DNA of 64,000 nt from Acidobacteriota bacterium (GTDB taxonomy: Bacteria; Actinomycetota; Acidimicrobiia; Acidimicrobiales; Palsa-688). Location: the NCBI GenBank assembly GCA_028876385.1, contig JAGWSF010000028.1, positions 36,975 through 100,974 of the forward strand, in the 5' to 3' direction. The notes below the pieces were generated by a model. The model was not told the origin of the DNA. It made no database searches and saw only the letters and a program-made list of their open reading frames with translations. Both the position numbers and the translations under genes were made by a program. Positions 8,464 to 16,767 of the stretch are shown in pieces; within the stretch, counting starts at the first letter, position 1, and the number at the start of each line of letters is the position of its first letter.

Positions 8464-8940
8464 GTGTCGATGACCGACGAGTCCAGCGCTGGGCCGTCCG
8501 CTTGGGAACGGCAGCTCTATTCGCATCTGAAGGAGCATGTCCAAAGCGAGCGCGGCATGTTGGAGAGGTACGCCAAGGTGGCCGAGCAGGCCGAGTCCAA
8601 GGCGTTCGCCTACCTGGTGAAGATCCTGATCGACGACGAGATGCGCCATCACCGTCTCTTCAACGAGTTGGCGTCGACGCTCGAGACCGAGGCGCTCATG
8701 AAGAGCGAGGATCCAGCCGTCCCGTACATGGACTTCCACCGGGTGGACCGCAACGCGGTGCTCGACGGGGCCCGGGAGCTGCTGGCCGGGGAGGAACGCG
8801 ACGTCGGCGAGCTGAAGCGCCTGCAGCGCGAGATGCGCGACGTCAAAGACACGTCGCTTTGGAGCCTGTTGGTGGAGCTGATGCAGCGCGACACCGAGAA
8901 GCACATAGCCATCTTGAAGTTCGTGGTCGACCACACCTGA
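8464..8940 (+). CDS. Ferritin-like four-helix-bundle protein
   Basis: A 158-residue, mostly helical protein. Two ExxH-type motifs, DDEMRHH (about residue 58) and DTEKH (about 143), plus Glu residues in the other two helices (ERGMLERY, GEERDVGE), give the pattern of a ferritin-like di-metal site. It may store or buffer iron or protect against oxidants; the exact role is unknown. The GTG at 8464 is chosen because AAGGAGG (8450-8456) lies 7 nt upstream; the ATG at 8470 would be too far. The long structured leader upstream hints at RNA-level control. Confidence 0.8.
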   Translation: MSMTDESSAGPSAWERQLYSHLKEHVQSERGMLERYAKVAEQAESKAFAYLVKILIDDEMRHHRLFNELASTLETEALMKSEDPAVPYMDFHRVDRNAVLDGARELLAGEERDVGELKRLQREMRDVKDTSLWSLLVELMQRDTEKHIAILKFVVDHT

Positions 8941-8965
8941 GCGGTCGGGTTCCGGGTTCGGTCGG

Positions 8966-9214
8966 CTAGCCGAAGCCGGCCCGGGCCACCCGCCCGTGGT
9001 GGATCAGGAGGTTGAGGCGCCGAGGGCGGAAGTCGGCGGTGAACACGTCGGGCCCGGGTGTGTCCCAGTCGGCTATCCGGAGTCCGCCCACCACCTCGTC
9101 GTGGGCTTTGGTCTCGGCTTCTTGGCGGGTGAGCCCCTCGTAGTCGACGGCTCGTCGCTCAGGGGTGAACATCCGGTCCCAGGCCGCGTACTCGTCGCTC
9201 GTCACCCCAGTCAT
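8966..9214 (-). CDS. Small protein with I78 inhibitor-like C-terminal motif
   Basis: An 82-residue protein ending in TADFRPRRLNLLIHHGRVA. This resembles the conserved core of I78-family peptidase inhibitors (DxRPxRLNxxxDxxGxV), although the usual Asp before Gly and the terminal Cys are absent. No signal peptide is evident. The ATG at 9214 has GGAGGGGAG just upstream and is preferred over the ATG at 9241. It is convergent with the ferritin-like gene, with a 25-nt gap. Function is not established. Confidence 0.6.
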   Translation of the reverse strand: MTGVTSDEYAAWDRMFTPERRAVDYEGLTRQEAETKAHDEVVGGLRIADWDTPGPDVFTADFRPRRLNLLIHHGRVARAGFG

Positions 9215-9316
9215 TCTCCCCTCCGCCGCCACCCCCCGCACGTAGGGCCGCTCGGTACTGACCGAGAGGGTCGAGGGCCCGTAACTCCGGGCCCAGCGAA
9301 TCTCCTCCCTATCGCC

Positions 9317-9754
9317 TCAGCCCCGCGGTGGCGGCACGATGAACACGGGACAGGCGCTGTGCTCGGCCACCTGGTGGCTGGTGCTGCCCAACATCAGCTC
9401 GCTGAACCCGCCAGCGCCGCGCCGACCGAGCACGATCAGGTCAGCTTCCTCCTCCGACGCCGCGTCGAGTACCGCCAGCACCGGCGGTCCGTCCACGCAC
9501 AACGTACGGTAAGCGACATGGCTCTGGGCCAGGGGAGCGCACCAGACCGACTCGAAGGTCGCCCGCAACTCGTCGCGGTGGGAATGGCTCGGGACCGGGG
9601 CACCCCCGTCGAGCCGGGTCAACAGACCCACCGCGTGCACCGCGATGACCTCCGCTCCGAACGATCCCGCCAGGGTGATGGCCCACTCCAGGGCCCGGCG
9701 CGCGTTATCGGACCCGTCCACGCCGACGAGGATCCGCTCGATGGATGGCGTCAT
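9317..9754 (-). CDS. Universal stress protein (UspA family)
   Basis: A 145-residue single-domain Usp. It begins IERILVGVDGSDNARRALEWA and carries the ATP-binding motif G-2x-G-9x-G-S/T as GRRGAGGFSELMLGSTS (about residues 110-126), followed by the C-terminal strand CPVFIVP. It is probably a cytosolic nucleotide-binding stress or energy-status protein. It starts 2 nt after the stop of the histone-deacetylase-like gene, so the two form an operon. Confidence 0.92.
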   Translation of the reverse strand: MTPSIERILVGVDGSDNARRALEWAITLAGSFGAEVIAVHAVGLLTRLDGGAPVPSHSHRDELRATFESVWCAPLAQSHVAYRTLCVDGPPVLAVLDAASEEEADLIVLGRRGAGGFSELMLGSTSHQVAEHSACPVFIVPPPRG

Positions 9755-9756
9755 GT

Positions 9757-10785
9757 CTATGGCCCTCCCTCACTGAAGGTGTACCGGTAGTCGGCGACCC
9801 TGGCTCGGCCGTTGCCGCCGCTGGTTGCGGTCTCCGGCCGGTAGGGGACGTCGAGCAGGCGGGCTGCGCAGGCGGCCACCGAAAGCGAGAGAGCTCGTAG
9901 GTCGTAGCCGCCCTCGAGGAACATGACGATGGGCGTCGCGGCGCCGAAGAGTCCCATCAGGCGTCCGGTCAGGTCGGCGAAATCAGCCGAGCTCAGACTC
10001 ATGTCACCCAGGGGGTCGTCCCGGTGGGCGTCGAAACCCGCCGATACGAGGATCCAGGTGGGGGTGAACCGCTCGAGTGCGGGGAGGACGACCTCGTCGA
10101 TACACGCCAGGTAGGTGTCGCCGGTGGATCCGGGGGGTAGCGGGAGGTTGATGGTGGCGCCCCGCCCGGCGCCCTCGCCGCGTTCGGTGACCCGCCCGGT
10201 CCCGGGGTACAGCGGCCACTGGTGGAGCGACACGTACAGTACCGAAGGGTCCGACCAGAAGATTTCCTGGGTGCCGTTGCCGTGGTGCACGTCCCAGTCG
10301 ATGATGGCGACCTTCTCACCTCTCGCGGCCAGCGTGGCGGCGGCCACCGCGATGTTGTTGACGACGCAGAATCCCATGCCGGAGGCCCGCCCGGCGTGGT
10401 GGCCGGGCGGCCGGGACAGCACGACCGCGGCCCGGCCGGCGCCGCTGGCCACCGCATCTACGGCGGCCAGGCCGGCCCCGGCGGCGAAACGGGCGGTGTC
10501 CCACGATCCCGGGCTCACGACGGTGTCGGGGTCGATCTGGCCGCCCCCGACGGCGCAGAGGTCGATGATGCCGTTCAGGTAGCGGGGGTCGTGCACGGCC
10601 TGCAGCTCGCCTGGAGTCGCCGGCCGCGGGGCCAGCCACTCCAGGTCCCCGGCGAAAGCCTGACTACTGAGCGAGCTCACCGCGGCGCTCAGGCGACCGA
10701 CCTGTTCGGGATGGTAGGGACCGGTTTCGTGATCGTCCTGTTCGAGGGTCGAGGCCACCACCAGCATCGTGCCATGGTGGGTCAC
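9757..10785 (-). CDS. Histone deacetylase-family (AcuC-like) deacetylase
   Basis: A 342-residue zinc-dependent deacetylase of the HDAC/acetoin-utilisation/acetylpolyamine-amidohydrolase superfamily. Visible motifs are HPEQVGR near the N-terminus, RPPGHHAG (catalytic His pair, about 123-130), IIDWDVHHGNGT (zinc Asp and His, about 161-172), VSAGFDAHRDDPLG (second zinc Asp) and the final EGGYDL. It likely removes acetyl groups from lysines or acetylpolyamines. The nearby amine-catabolism genes make a polyamine substrate plausible, but that is inference. The start is GTG 10785 or ATG 10767. It is operonic with the following Usp. Confidence 0.92.
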   Translation of the reverse strand: MTHHGTMLVVASTLEQDDHETGPYHPEQVGRLSAAVSSLSSQAFAGDLEWLAPRPATPGELQAVHDPRYLNGIIDLCAVGGGQIDPDTVVSPGSWDTARFAAGAGLAAVDAVASGAGRAAVVLSRPPGHHAGRASGMGFCVVNNIAVAAATLAARGEKVAIIDWDVHHGNGTQEIFWSDPSVLYVSLHQWPLYPGTGRVTERGEGAGRGATINLPLPPGSTGDTYLACIDEVVLPALERFTPTWILVSAGFDAHRDDPLGDMSLSSADFADLTGRLMGLFGAATPIVMFLEGGYDLRALSLSVAACAARLLDVPYRPETATSGGNGRARVADYRYTFSEGGP

Positions 10786-10912
10786 CCGGCCCGTCTCGCG
10801 ACAGGGCCGATGGACCCTGGACCCCGGCCCGGCCCGTCATCCCCCGCCCCGCCCCGCCCGGTTCCGGCGGCCCGGCGAGGCCGTCGCCCAGGCTCTTGGT
10901 CCCCTCCGTATC

Positions 10913-10955
10913 GAACAATATCTATGTTCAATATCACAGTCAGACTGTTTAGTCT
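10913..10955 (+). promoter_or_regulatory. AT-rich promoter/operator region of the deoR-like gene
   Basis: Immediately before the DeoR-type regulator lies an AT-rich stretch with the inverted repeat GAACA-N7-TGTTC (10913-10929) and a second partial repeat (AGTCAGACT) around 10939-10947. DeoR regulators often bind their own AT-rich promoters, so autoregulation is likely. No clear -35/-10 pair can be fixed. Confidence 0.4.
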
Positions 10956-10961
10956 TTGGGG

Positions 10962-11777
10962 GTGCAAGGTATCGAGCGCCGAGCTGCACTGCTGCGGACG
11001 CTCCAGGAATCCGGGCGGGTGGACGTGGCCGACGCAGCCCGGCGGTTCGGGACGGCCGAGATGACCATCCGCCGGGACCTCGACGCCCTCGTCGCCCGGG
11101 GGGCGGCCCGCCGGGTGCGGGGCGGAGCCGTGAGCCTGCTGCTGCGCGGCGAGGAACCTCCGTTCGCCCTGCGTTCGCTGGCCGCCCCCCGGGCCAAGGC
11201 GCGCATCGGTGCGGCGGCGGCGGCGTTGGTGGCCGACGGAGAGTCGGTGGTGCTCGACGGAGGGACGACCGCCTTGGAGGTGGCCCGGTCGCTGGCCGGT
11301 CGGCACCTCACGGTCATGGCCGTTTCGATGCACGCCGTCGGCCTGCTCAGCTCCGACGCCGCGGTGGATCTCGTGGTCGCCGGCGGCCAGGTCCGCCACG
11401 GCGAGCTATCCGTGGTGGGGCCACTGGCCACCGCCAGCCTGCGTTCTCTGCGCTTCGACACGGCCATCATCGGCTGCTGTGGCCTGGCCGACGGCTGGGT
11501 CACCGCCCATGACCTCGGTGACGCCGAGATCAAACGGACCATGCTGGAGGTCTCGGCCCGCCGCATCCTCGTGGCCGACAGCTCGAAGTGGGCCCGATCG
11601 GCCACCGCCGTGGTCTGCCGGATGGAGGACTTCGACGCAGTGGTCACCGATGGACCGGTCACCGATGGGCCGGACTTCGACGCAGCGGTCACCGACTCGC
11701 GGGTGACCAGCGGGGCGGTCCCCCCGACGGTGGTGGCCGCCCTTCGTGAGGCCGGTGTCGAGCTCGTCACCGTCTGA
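10962..11777 (+). CDS. DeoR-family transcriptional regulator
   Basis: A 271-residue DeoR/GlpR-type repressor. The N-terminal winged helix is typical (RVDVADAARRFG, then EMTIRRDLDAL, about residues 18-50). The C-terminal sugar-phosphate sensor of the DeoR/ribose-isomerase fold has DGGTTALEVARSL and SSKWAR signatures. Near the C-terminus the motif DFDAVVTD is followed by a second near-copy DFDAAVTD (11627-11706), an internal duplication of about 15 residues not usual in the family. The start is GTG 10962 (a TTG at 10956 is also in frame). The MFS transporter gene begins directly after and is the likely target. Confidence 0.9.
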   Translation: MQGIERRAALLRTLQESGRVDVADAARRFGTAEMTIRRDLDALVARGAARRVRGGAVSLLLRGEEPPFALRSLAAPRAKARIGAAAAALVADGESVVLDGGTTALEVARSLAGRHLTVMAVSMHAVGLLSSDAAVDLVVAGGQVRHGELSVVGPLATASLRSLRFDTAIIGCCGLADGWVTAHDLGDAEIKRTMLEVSARRILVADSSKWARSATAVVCRMEDFDAVVTDGPVTDGPDFDAAVTDSRVTSGAVPPTVVAALREAGVELVTV

Positions 11778-11784
11778 CGCACCG

Positions 11785-13020
11785 GTGCCCGCTCCGCCCG
11801 TCCCGGACCGGGCCGTCGGGGTGTGGCCGGTGGTGACGGTGTTCTTCGGGCTGGGCTTCGTGTCGGCCAACTGGGCCTCGCGCATCCCGGCCATCGCCGC
11901 CCCTCTGCACCTGCGCCCCCAACAGCTCGGCCTCGACCTGCTCGGCCCGGCCGTGGGGGCGGTCGCCGCCATGCCGGTGACGGCTTGGGTCCTCGGTCGG
12001 CTCCGACCCCGTGAGGTGGTGGGCGCCGCTTTCGTGCCCCTGACCGTGTCCCTTCCCTTCATCACCGTGGTCCGGCGCCCGTGGCAGCTGTTCGTGGTGC
12101 TGCTGGTCTGGGGCATCGCCGTCGGGGTAGTGGACGTCGGGATGAACGTGGAGGCGGTCGCCGTCGGCCAGCGCCTCGAGCGGCGGATCATGTCGCGCTT
12201 CCACGCCGGCTACAGCCTGGGGGGCCTGGCCGGGGCCGGGGCTGGCGCCGCCTCGGCCGCCGCCGGCATTTCGGCCCGGACCCAGATATCGGTGCTCAGC
12301 GCCGCCGCTCTGCTGGCCGGGCTGCTCGCCTGTCGGCGTTTCGCTCCCCCCACCCCCTTGGTCGGGGAGTCGGGTCACCCCGGAGGGCGACGGGAGCCGA
12401 CAGCTAGCCGGCAGGCGGACAGGAGACGGCTGCGCCCGTCGTGGGCGCTGGCGGCCCTGTCGGCCATGGCCTTCGCCTCGTTCCTGGCCGAGGGGGCGGC
12501 CAACGACTGGAGCGCGCTGTATCTGCACAGCTCCCTCGGCGCCTCCTCGGCCCTCGCCGCGCTCGGCTACACCTGCTTCGCCGTGGCCATGGCCCTCGGC
12601 CGGCTGAGCGGCGACCATCTCACCGGCCGGTGGGGCCCCGGCCGCCTCGTCCGGGCGTCGGCCGCGGCCGGGGCCGCGGGGTTCGGGGGGGCGCTCCTGG
12701 TGGGTCGCCCGGTGGCGGCCATGGTGGGTCTGCTGCTGCTCGGAGCGGGCCTGTCGACCGTGGTGCCCAACGTCTTCTCGAGGGCGGCCGCCGACGGTCC
12801 GGCCGGCCCGTCGCTGGCTGTGGTCACGCTCTGCGGGTACGGGGGCATGCTGGCCGGCCCCGCGGCCATCGGGGCCCTGGCCGGAGTCACCGGATTGCCG
12901 ACCGCCCTCGGCGTGGTGGCCGGGCTCTGCGCAGTGGTGGCGGTGCTGGCCGGGGCTCTCGACGACCGGCCTTCGGTGACGGCGGTCAGGCCAGAAAGCC
13001 GCGCAGCAGAGCGGCCGTAG
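11785..13020 (+). CDS. Major facilitator superfamily transporter, FucP/YbjJ-like
   Basis: A 411-residue membrane protein with about 12 predicted helices and a hydrophilic central loop (about residues 195-220). Motifs such as GFVSANWASRIPAI near the start, DVGMNVEAV in helix 4 and SRFHAGYSLGG resemble the sugar/FucP-like MFS branch. The start is placed at GTG 11785, just after the DeoR-like gene; a GTG at 11746 would overlap that gene. With the DeoR regulator it probably forms a sugar or sugar-phosphate uptake unit (inference). Its last 35 nt overlap the convergent GntR gene. Confidence 0.85.
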   Translation: MPAPPVPDRAVGVWPVVTVFFGLGFVSANWASRIPAIAAPLHLRPQQLGLDLLGPAVGAVAAMPVTAWVLGRLRPREVVGAAFVPLTVSLPFITVVRRPWQLFVVLLVWGIAVGVVDVGMNVEAVAVGQRLERRIMSRFHAGYSLGGLAGAGAGAASAAAGISARTQISVLSAAALLAGLLACRRFAPPTPLVGESGHPGGRREPTASRQADRRRLRPSWALAALSAMAFASFLAEGAANDWSALYLHSSLGASSALAALGYTCFAVAMALGRLSGDHLTGRWGPGRLVRASAAAGAAGFGGALLVGRPVAAMVGLLLLGAGLSTVVPNVFSRAAADGPAGPSLAVVTLCGYGGMLAGPAAIGALAGVTGLPTALGVVAGLCAVVAVLAGALDDRPSVTAVRPESRAAERP

Positions 13021-13873
13021 CCGACAGGTGCTCGGCCATGGCGTGGCGGGCGGCGGCCGGATCCCCGGCCACGATGGCCGCAACTATGGCCGCGTGCTGG
13101 TCCTCTGAGTGGGTGACGTTGCGCTCGAGCACCGGTATGGCGTCGAGGAAGCCGTTGATCTGCATGCGCACCTCGGCCACCGCCGCGGTGAGGGAGGGCG
13201 AGCCGGTCACCTCGGCCACCGCCAGGTGGAAGCGGGAGTCGAGGCGGCGGTACTCGGGTACGTCCTCGGCCCGGGCGCAATCCTCGTAGCAGGCCAGCAG
13301 CACGGCCGTCTGGTTCCCCTCGCCGACCGCCGCCGACGGACCCTCCGGCCGGGCCGAGGTGCGGAAGTGAGTCGCCGCCTGCTCGGCCGCTCCGACCTCG
13401 AGGACGTGGCGCAGCACCAGCGTGTCGTCGAGGTCGTGACCGGTCTGGCGGTTGAGCCGTCGGGCCGCCGCCTTGCTCAGCTTGGGCAGGACCTGGCTGA
13501 CGAACGTGCCCCCGTAACGGCCCCGCCGCGACTCGACGTAGCCACTGCGCTGCAGCGCCCGGATGGCCTCCCTCAACGTCACCCGGCTCACCCCGAGCCG
13601 TTCGGCCAGTTCCCGCTCCGGCGGGAGGCGCGACCCTGGCTCGGCCAGACCCAGCTTGATGGAGGTCAGCAACCGCTCGACGGTCTCCTCGAACGCGTTG
13701 CCCGCTCGGAGCGGGCGGAACACCACGTCCTGGGCGCGGGCCCACGACGAGTTGTCAACGGCCGAGCCGGCCGAGCCGGCCGAGCCGGTCGAGGCGGTAG
13801 AGCCGGCCGAGCCGGTCGAGGCGGTAGAGCCGGCCGAGCCGGTCGAGGCGGCGGAGGCGGATGAACGGGGCAC
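12986..13873 (-). CDS. FadR-subfamily GntR transcriptional regulator
   Basis: A 295-residue repressor. A winged-helix domain (about 55-120; LPPERELAERLGVSRVTLREAI) is followed by an all-helical FCD ligand domain (about 145-285) with the metal/ligand pattern D-x3-H (SRFHLAVAEVTGS) and later His residues. The first 40 residues are a Ser-Thr-Gly-Ala repeat tail encoded by 27-bp DNA repeats. The only usable start is GTG 13873. It is the last gene of the minus-strand amine-catabolism operon (13 nt after the SDR) and probably regulates it. Its 3' end overlaps the MFS gene by 35 nt. Confidence 0.88.
   Translation of the reverse strand: MPRSSASAASTGSAGSTASTGSAGSTASTGSAGSAGSAVDNSSWARAQDVVFRPLRAGNAFEETVERLLTSIKLGLAEPGSRLPPERELAERLGVSRVTLREAIRALQRSGYVESRRGRYGGTFVSQVLPKLSKAAARRLNRQTGHDLDDTLVLRHVLEVGAAEQAATHFRTSARPEGPSAAVGEGNQTAVLLACYEDCARAEDVPEYRRLDSRFHLAVAEVTGSPSLTAAVAEVRMQINGFLDAIPVLERNVTHSEDQHAAIVAAIVAGDPAAARHAMAEHLSATAALLRGFLA
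13773..13853 (-). repeat. Three 27-bp direct repeats inside gntR 5' end
   Basis: Three tandem 27-nt units (13773-13799, 13800-13826, 13827-13853), identical except for the last two bases of the third. Each is itself built from three 9-nt variants of GAGCCGGCC. On the minus strand they encode a repeated nine-residue Ser/Thr/Gly/Ala block in the regulator's N-terminal tail. Copy number may vary. Confidence 0.9.
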
Positions 13874-13886
13874 GAGCCGCGGCAGT

Positions 13887-14666
13887 CTAGAGCGGGGTCA
13901 CGTAGGCACCCGAGATGCCACCGTCCACCAGGAACGTGGAAGCGGTCATGAACGAGGAGTCGTCGCTGGCGAGGAAGGCCACCGCCGCCGCCATCTCCTC
14001 GGGCTCGCCGAAACGGCCGATGGGCACATGGACCATGCGGCGGGCGGCCCGCTCGGGGTCCTTGGCGAACAACTCCTGCAGCAGCGGGGTGTTCACCGGA
14101 CCGGGGCAGAGGGCGTTGACCCTGATCCCCTCCCGGGCGAACTGGACCCCGAGCTCGCGGGTCATGGCGAGAACTCCGCCCTTGGATGCGGTGTAGGAGA
14201 TCTGCGATGTGGCCGAGCCGAGCACCGCCACGAACGAAGCGGTATTGATGATCGAGCCCTTGCCCTGCTGCTGCATGTAAGGGATCACCTTCTGGCAGCA
14301 GAGGTAGACCGACTTCAGGTTGACGTCTTGGACCCGCGTCCAGGCGTCGACATCTGTGGTGAGGATGGAGTCGTCCTCGGGCGGCGATATCCCGGCGTTG
14401 TTGAACGCCACGTCGATGCGGCCGTAGGCCCGGTGGGCTTCGGCGAAGAGGTTGGCTACGTCATCGGCGTTGGACACGTCCGTGGCCACGAACAGGCCGT
14501 CGACGGAATCTGCGGCCTGTTTGCCCGCCTCCGGGTCCACGTCGGCGACCACCACCTTGGCTCCCTCAGAGGCCAGGCGCCGCACCGTCGCCAAGCCGAT
14601 ACCTCCAGCTCCGCCGGTCACCACCGCCACCCGGTCGACGAGTCGCCGGCAGACCATTTCTTCCAT
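13887..14666 (-). CDS. Short-chain dehydrogenase/reductase (FabG-like)
   Basis: A 259-residue NAD(P)-dependent oxidoreductase with TGGAGGIG (cofactor loop, about 17-24), VADVD (an Asp suggesting NAD preference), NNAG (about 90), catalytic Ser in NTASF, YTASK (catalytic Tyr/Lys, about 160) and NALCPGPVNTPL. A strong ribosome site (GGAGTAGGGAG) precedes ATG 14666. It lies 5 nt after the aldehyde dehydrogenase in the same operon, so it may oxidise a hydroxy-acid or amino-alcohol intermediate of that pathway (inference). Confidence 0.9.
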   Translation of the reverse strand: MEEMVCRRLVDRVAVVTGGAGGIGLATVRRLASEGAKVVVADVDPEAGKQAADSVDGLFVATDVSNADDVANLFAEAHRAYGRIDVAFNNAGISPPEDDSILTTDVDAWTRVQDVNLKSVYLCCQKVIPYMQQQGKGSIINTASFVAVLGSATSQISYTASKGGVLAMTRELGVQFAREGIRVNALCPGPVNTPLLQELFAKDPERAARRMVHVPIGRFGEPEEMAAAVAFLASDDSSFMTASTFLVDGGISGAYVTPL

Positions 14667-14671
14667 GCTCC

Positions 14672-16036
14672 CTACTCCTCTGTCGCGATGAACACGTTCT
14701 TGGTTTCGGAGAACGAGTCGGGGGCGTCAGGTCCCAACTCGCGTCCGAGGCCCGACTGCTTGTATCCGCCGAAGGGGGTCCAGTAGCGGACCGAGGAGTG
14801 GGAGTTCACCGACAGGTTTCCCGACTCCACCCCCCGGGCGACGCGCAGGGCCCGCCCCACGTCCCTCGTCCAGATCGACCCGGACAGGCCGTAGTCGGTG
14901 TCGTTGGCCATGCGCAGGGCCTCGGCTTCGTCGGCGAAGGTGGCTACGGCCACCACCGGACCGAAGATCTCCTCCCGGAAGGCCGGCGAGGAGGTGGACA
15001 GCCCGGCCAGCACCGTCGGCGGGTACCAGAAGCCGGGGCCGTCGGGGCAGCTGCCCCGAAACGCCACATCCGAGTCGTCGGGCACATAGGCCGCCACCGA
15101 CTGGCGCTGGGCGGCGCTGATGAGCGGACCCATGTCGGCCTGCTCAGAAGCCGGATCCTCGACCCTGAGGGCCTTGACGGCCGGCTCGAGCAGCTCCATG
15201 AAGCGGTCGTAGGCGGACCGCTCGACCAGGATGCGCGAGCGGGCGCAGCAGTCCTGGCCGGCATTGTCGAACACGCTCATGGGGGCGGTGGCGGCCGCCT
15301 TCTCGAGGTCGGCGTCGGCGAAGATGATGTTGGCGCTCTTGCCGCCCAGCTCCAGGGTGACCCGTTTGACCTGCTCGGCGCAGCCGGCCATGACCCGCTT
15401 GCCGACCGCGGTCGAGCCGGTGAACACCACCTTGCGGACATCGGGATGGGTCACGAAGCGCTCGCCGACCACCGAACCGGCCCCGGGGATCACATTGAAC
15501 ACATGCTCGGGCAGCCCCGCTTCGAGAGCCAGCTCGCCGAGACGGATGGCCGTCAGCGGGGTCAACTCGGCCGGTTTGAGGACCACCGTGTTGCCCGCCG
15601 CCAGAGCCGGGGCGAAGCCCCAACCGGCGATGGGCATCGGGAAGTTCCACGGCACGATCACCCCCACCACCCCGAGGGGCTCCTTGAAGGTGATGTCCAC
15701 CCCGCCGGGGACCGGAATTTGGCGCCCGAACAGCCGCTCGGGGGCCGCCGAGTAGTACATCAGGCAGTCGCGAACGTTGCCGGCCTCCCAGCGGGCGTTG
15801 CCGATGGTGTGCCCGGAGTTGGTCACCTCGAGGCGGGCCAGTTCCTCGCGGTGGCTGTCCACCGTCTCGGCGAAGCGGCGCAGGAGGGCCGCCCGGTCGG
15901 CGGGCGAGACGGCTCTCCAGGAGTCGAAGGCCCGTCGGGCCGCTTCGATGGCGGTGTCGGCCTCGGGCAGGGAGGTCTGGTCGATTCGGGCCACGACCTG
16001 CTCGGTGGCGGGATTGACCACTTCGGTGGTGCTCAA
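14672..16036 (-). CDS. NAD(P)+-dependent aldehyde dehydrogenase
   Basis: A 454-residue class ALDH. Visible are the cofactor segment [22 protein letters not shown], the general-base Glu in ELGGKS, the catalytic Cys in [11 protein letters not shown] and EIFGPVVAV. It resembles betaine-aldehyde and gamma-glutamyl-aminobutyraldehyde dehydrogenases. With the ligase and hydrolase upstream, oxidation of a gamma-glutamylated or free amino-aldehyde is the likeliest role. The TTG start at 16036 overlaps the TGA of the hydrolase gene (TTGA), so translation is coupled. Confidence 0.92.
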   Translation of the reverse strand: MSTTEVVNPATEQVVARIDQTSLPEADTAIEAARRAFDSWRAVSPADRAALLRRFAETVDSHREELARLEVTNSGHTIGNARWEAGNVRDCLMYYSAAPERLFGRQIPVPGGVDITFKEPLGVVGVIVPWNFPMPIAGWGFAPALAAGNTVVLKPAELTPLTAIRLGELALEAGLPEHVFNVIPGAGSVVGERFVTHPDVRKVVFTGSTAVGKRVMAGCAEQVKRVTLELGGKSANIIFADADLEKAAATAPMSVFDNAGQDCCARSRILVERSAYDRFMELLEPAVKALRVEDPASEQADMGPLISAAQRQSVAAYVPDDSDVAFRGSCPDGPGFWYPPTVLAGLSTSSPAFREEIFGPVVAVATFADEAEALRMANDTDYGLSGSIWTRDVGRALRVARGVESGNLSVNSHSSVRYWTPFGGYKQSGLGRELGPDAPDSFSETKNVFIATEE

Positions 16037-16767
16037 GCGTTCCTCTCGTTTCGGTAGGCGGCGGCCGCCTCGACCAGGGACTCGAAGAGGCGGTCGTCGG
16101 CGTCATTGCTCTCCGGGTGCCACTGCACGCCGACGGTGAAGCGGTGTCCGGGAAGCTCGACCCCTTCGACCGTGCCGTCGGGGGCGCGGGCGACCACCTC
16201 GAGGCCCTTTCCCACTCGGTTCACGCCCTGGTGGTGATGACACATCACCTCGCCGGCCGGGCCGAGGACCGAAGCGAGCACGCTCCCCGTTTCGATCTCG
16301 ACCGTATTGGGGGTCATCCGTCCCGGTACGGCCCGGTGGCGGTCGGTGCCGGTGACGTCGGGGAGATGCTGGTGAAGTGTGCCGCCGAGGGCCACGTTCA
16401 TCACCTGCAGGCCCCGGCAGATGGCCAGGACCGGTAGGTCCATCTCGATGGCGGCCAGGCACAGCGCCGACTCCCATCGGTCGCGCTCGGTCCTCGGGCG
16501 GTCGGTGGACGGATGGGGCGGTGCTCCGTAGCGCGCCGGGTCGACGTCGGCCCCGCCGGTGAGGACCAGGGCCGCCAACGCGTCGAGGACCTCGTGGGGG
16601 TCGGCGGCCGAGGGCGGCAGGAGGATGGGGGCACCTCCGGAGCGCACCACCGCCGACACGTAGGTCATCGGCAACAGCGCCGACACTTCGTCCCAGACGC
16701 CGTGGCGGGCGGACTCGACGTAGGTGGTGAGCCCGATGAGGGGCCGGTCAGAGCCGCTCGAAACCAC
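16033..16767 (-). CDS. puuD: Class-I amidotransferase-like gamma-glutamyl hydrolase (PuuD-like)
   Basis: A 244-residue peptidase C26 protein. It begins [11 protein letters not shown], has the nucleophile elbow [11 protein letters not shown] (catalytic Cys, about residue 117) and the His/Glu pair in [10 protein letters not shown] (about 215). In the Puu pathway PuuD removes glutamate from gamma-glutamyl-GABA. The start is GTG 16767, inside the last 20 nt of the glutamine-synthetase-like gene, which fits a tight operon. The name follows family and context; the true substrate could be another gamma-glutamyl amide. Confidence 0.88.
   Translation of the reverse strand: MVSSGSDRPLIGLTTYVESARHGVWDEVSALLPMTYVSAVVRSGGAPILLPPSAADPHEVLDALAALVLTGGADVDPARYGAPPHPSTDRPRTERDRWESALCLAAIEMDLPVLAICRGLQVMNVALGGTLHQHLPDVTGTDRHRAVPGRMTPNTVEIETGSVLASVLGPAGEVMCHHHQGVNRVGKGLEVVARAPDGTVEGVELPGHRFTVGVQWHPESNDADDRLFESLVEAAAAYRNERNA

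Noticed and set aside
11767..13083. A 438-codon minus-strand open frame opposite the MFS gene
   Set aside because: Its sequence is Arg/Gly/His/Pro-rich without domains, while the plus strand shows clear membrane helices.
13757..13860. CRISPR-like array at the tandem repeats in the GntR gene
   Set aside because: The repeats are contiguous with no spacers and keep the reading frame; no cas genes are present.
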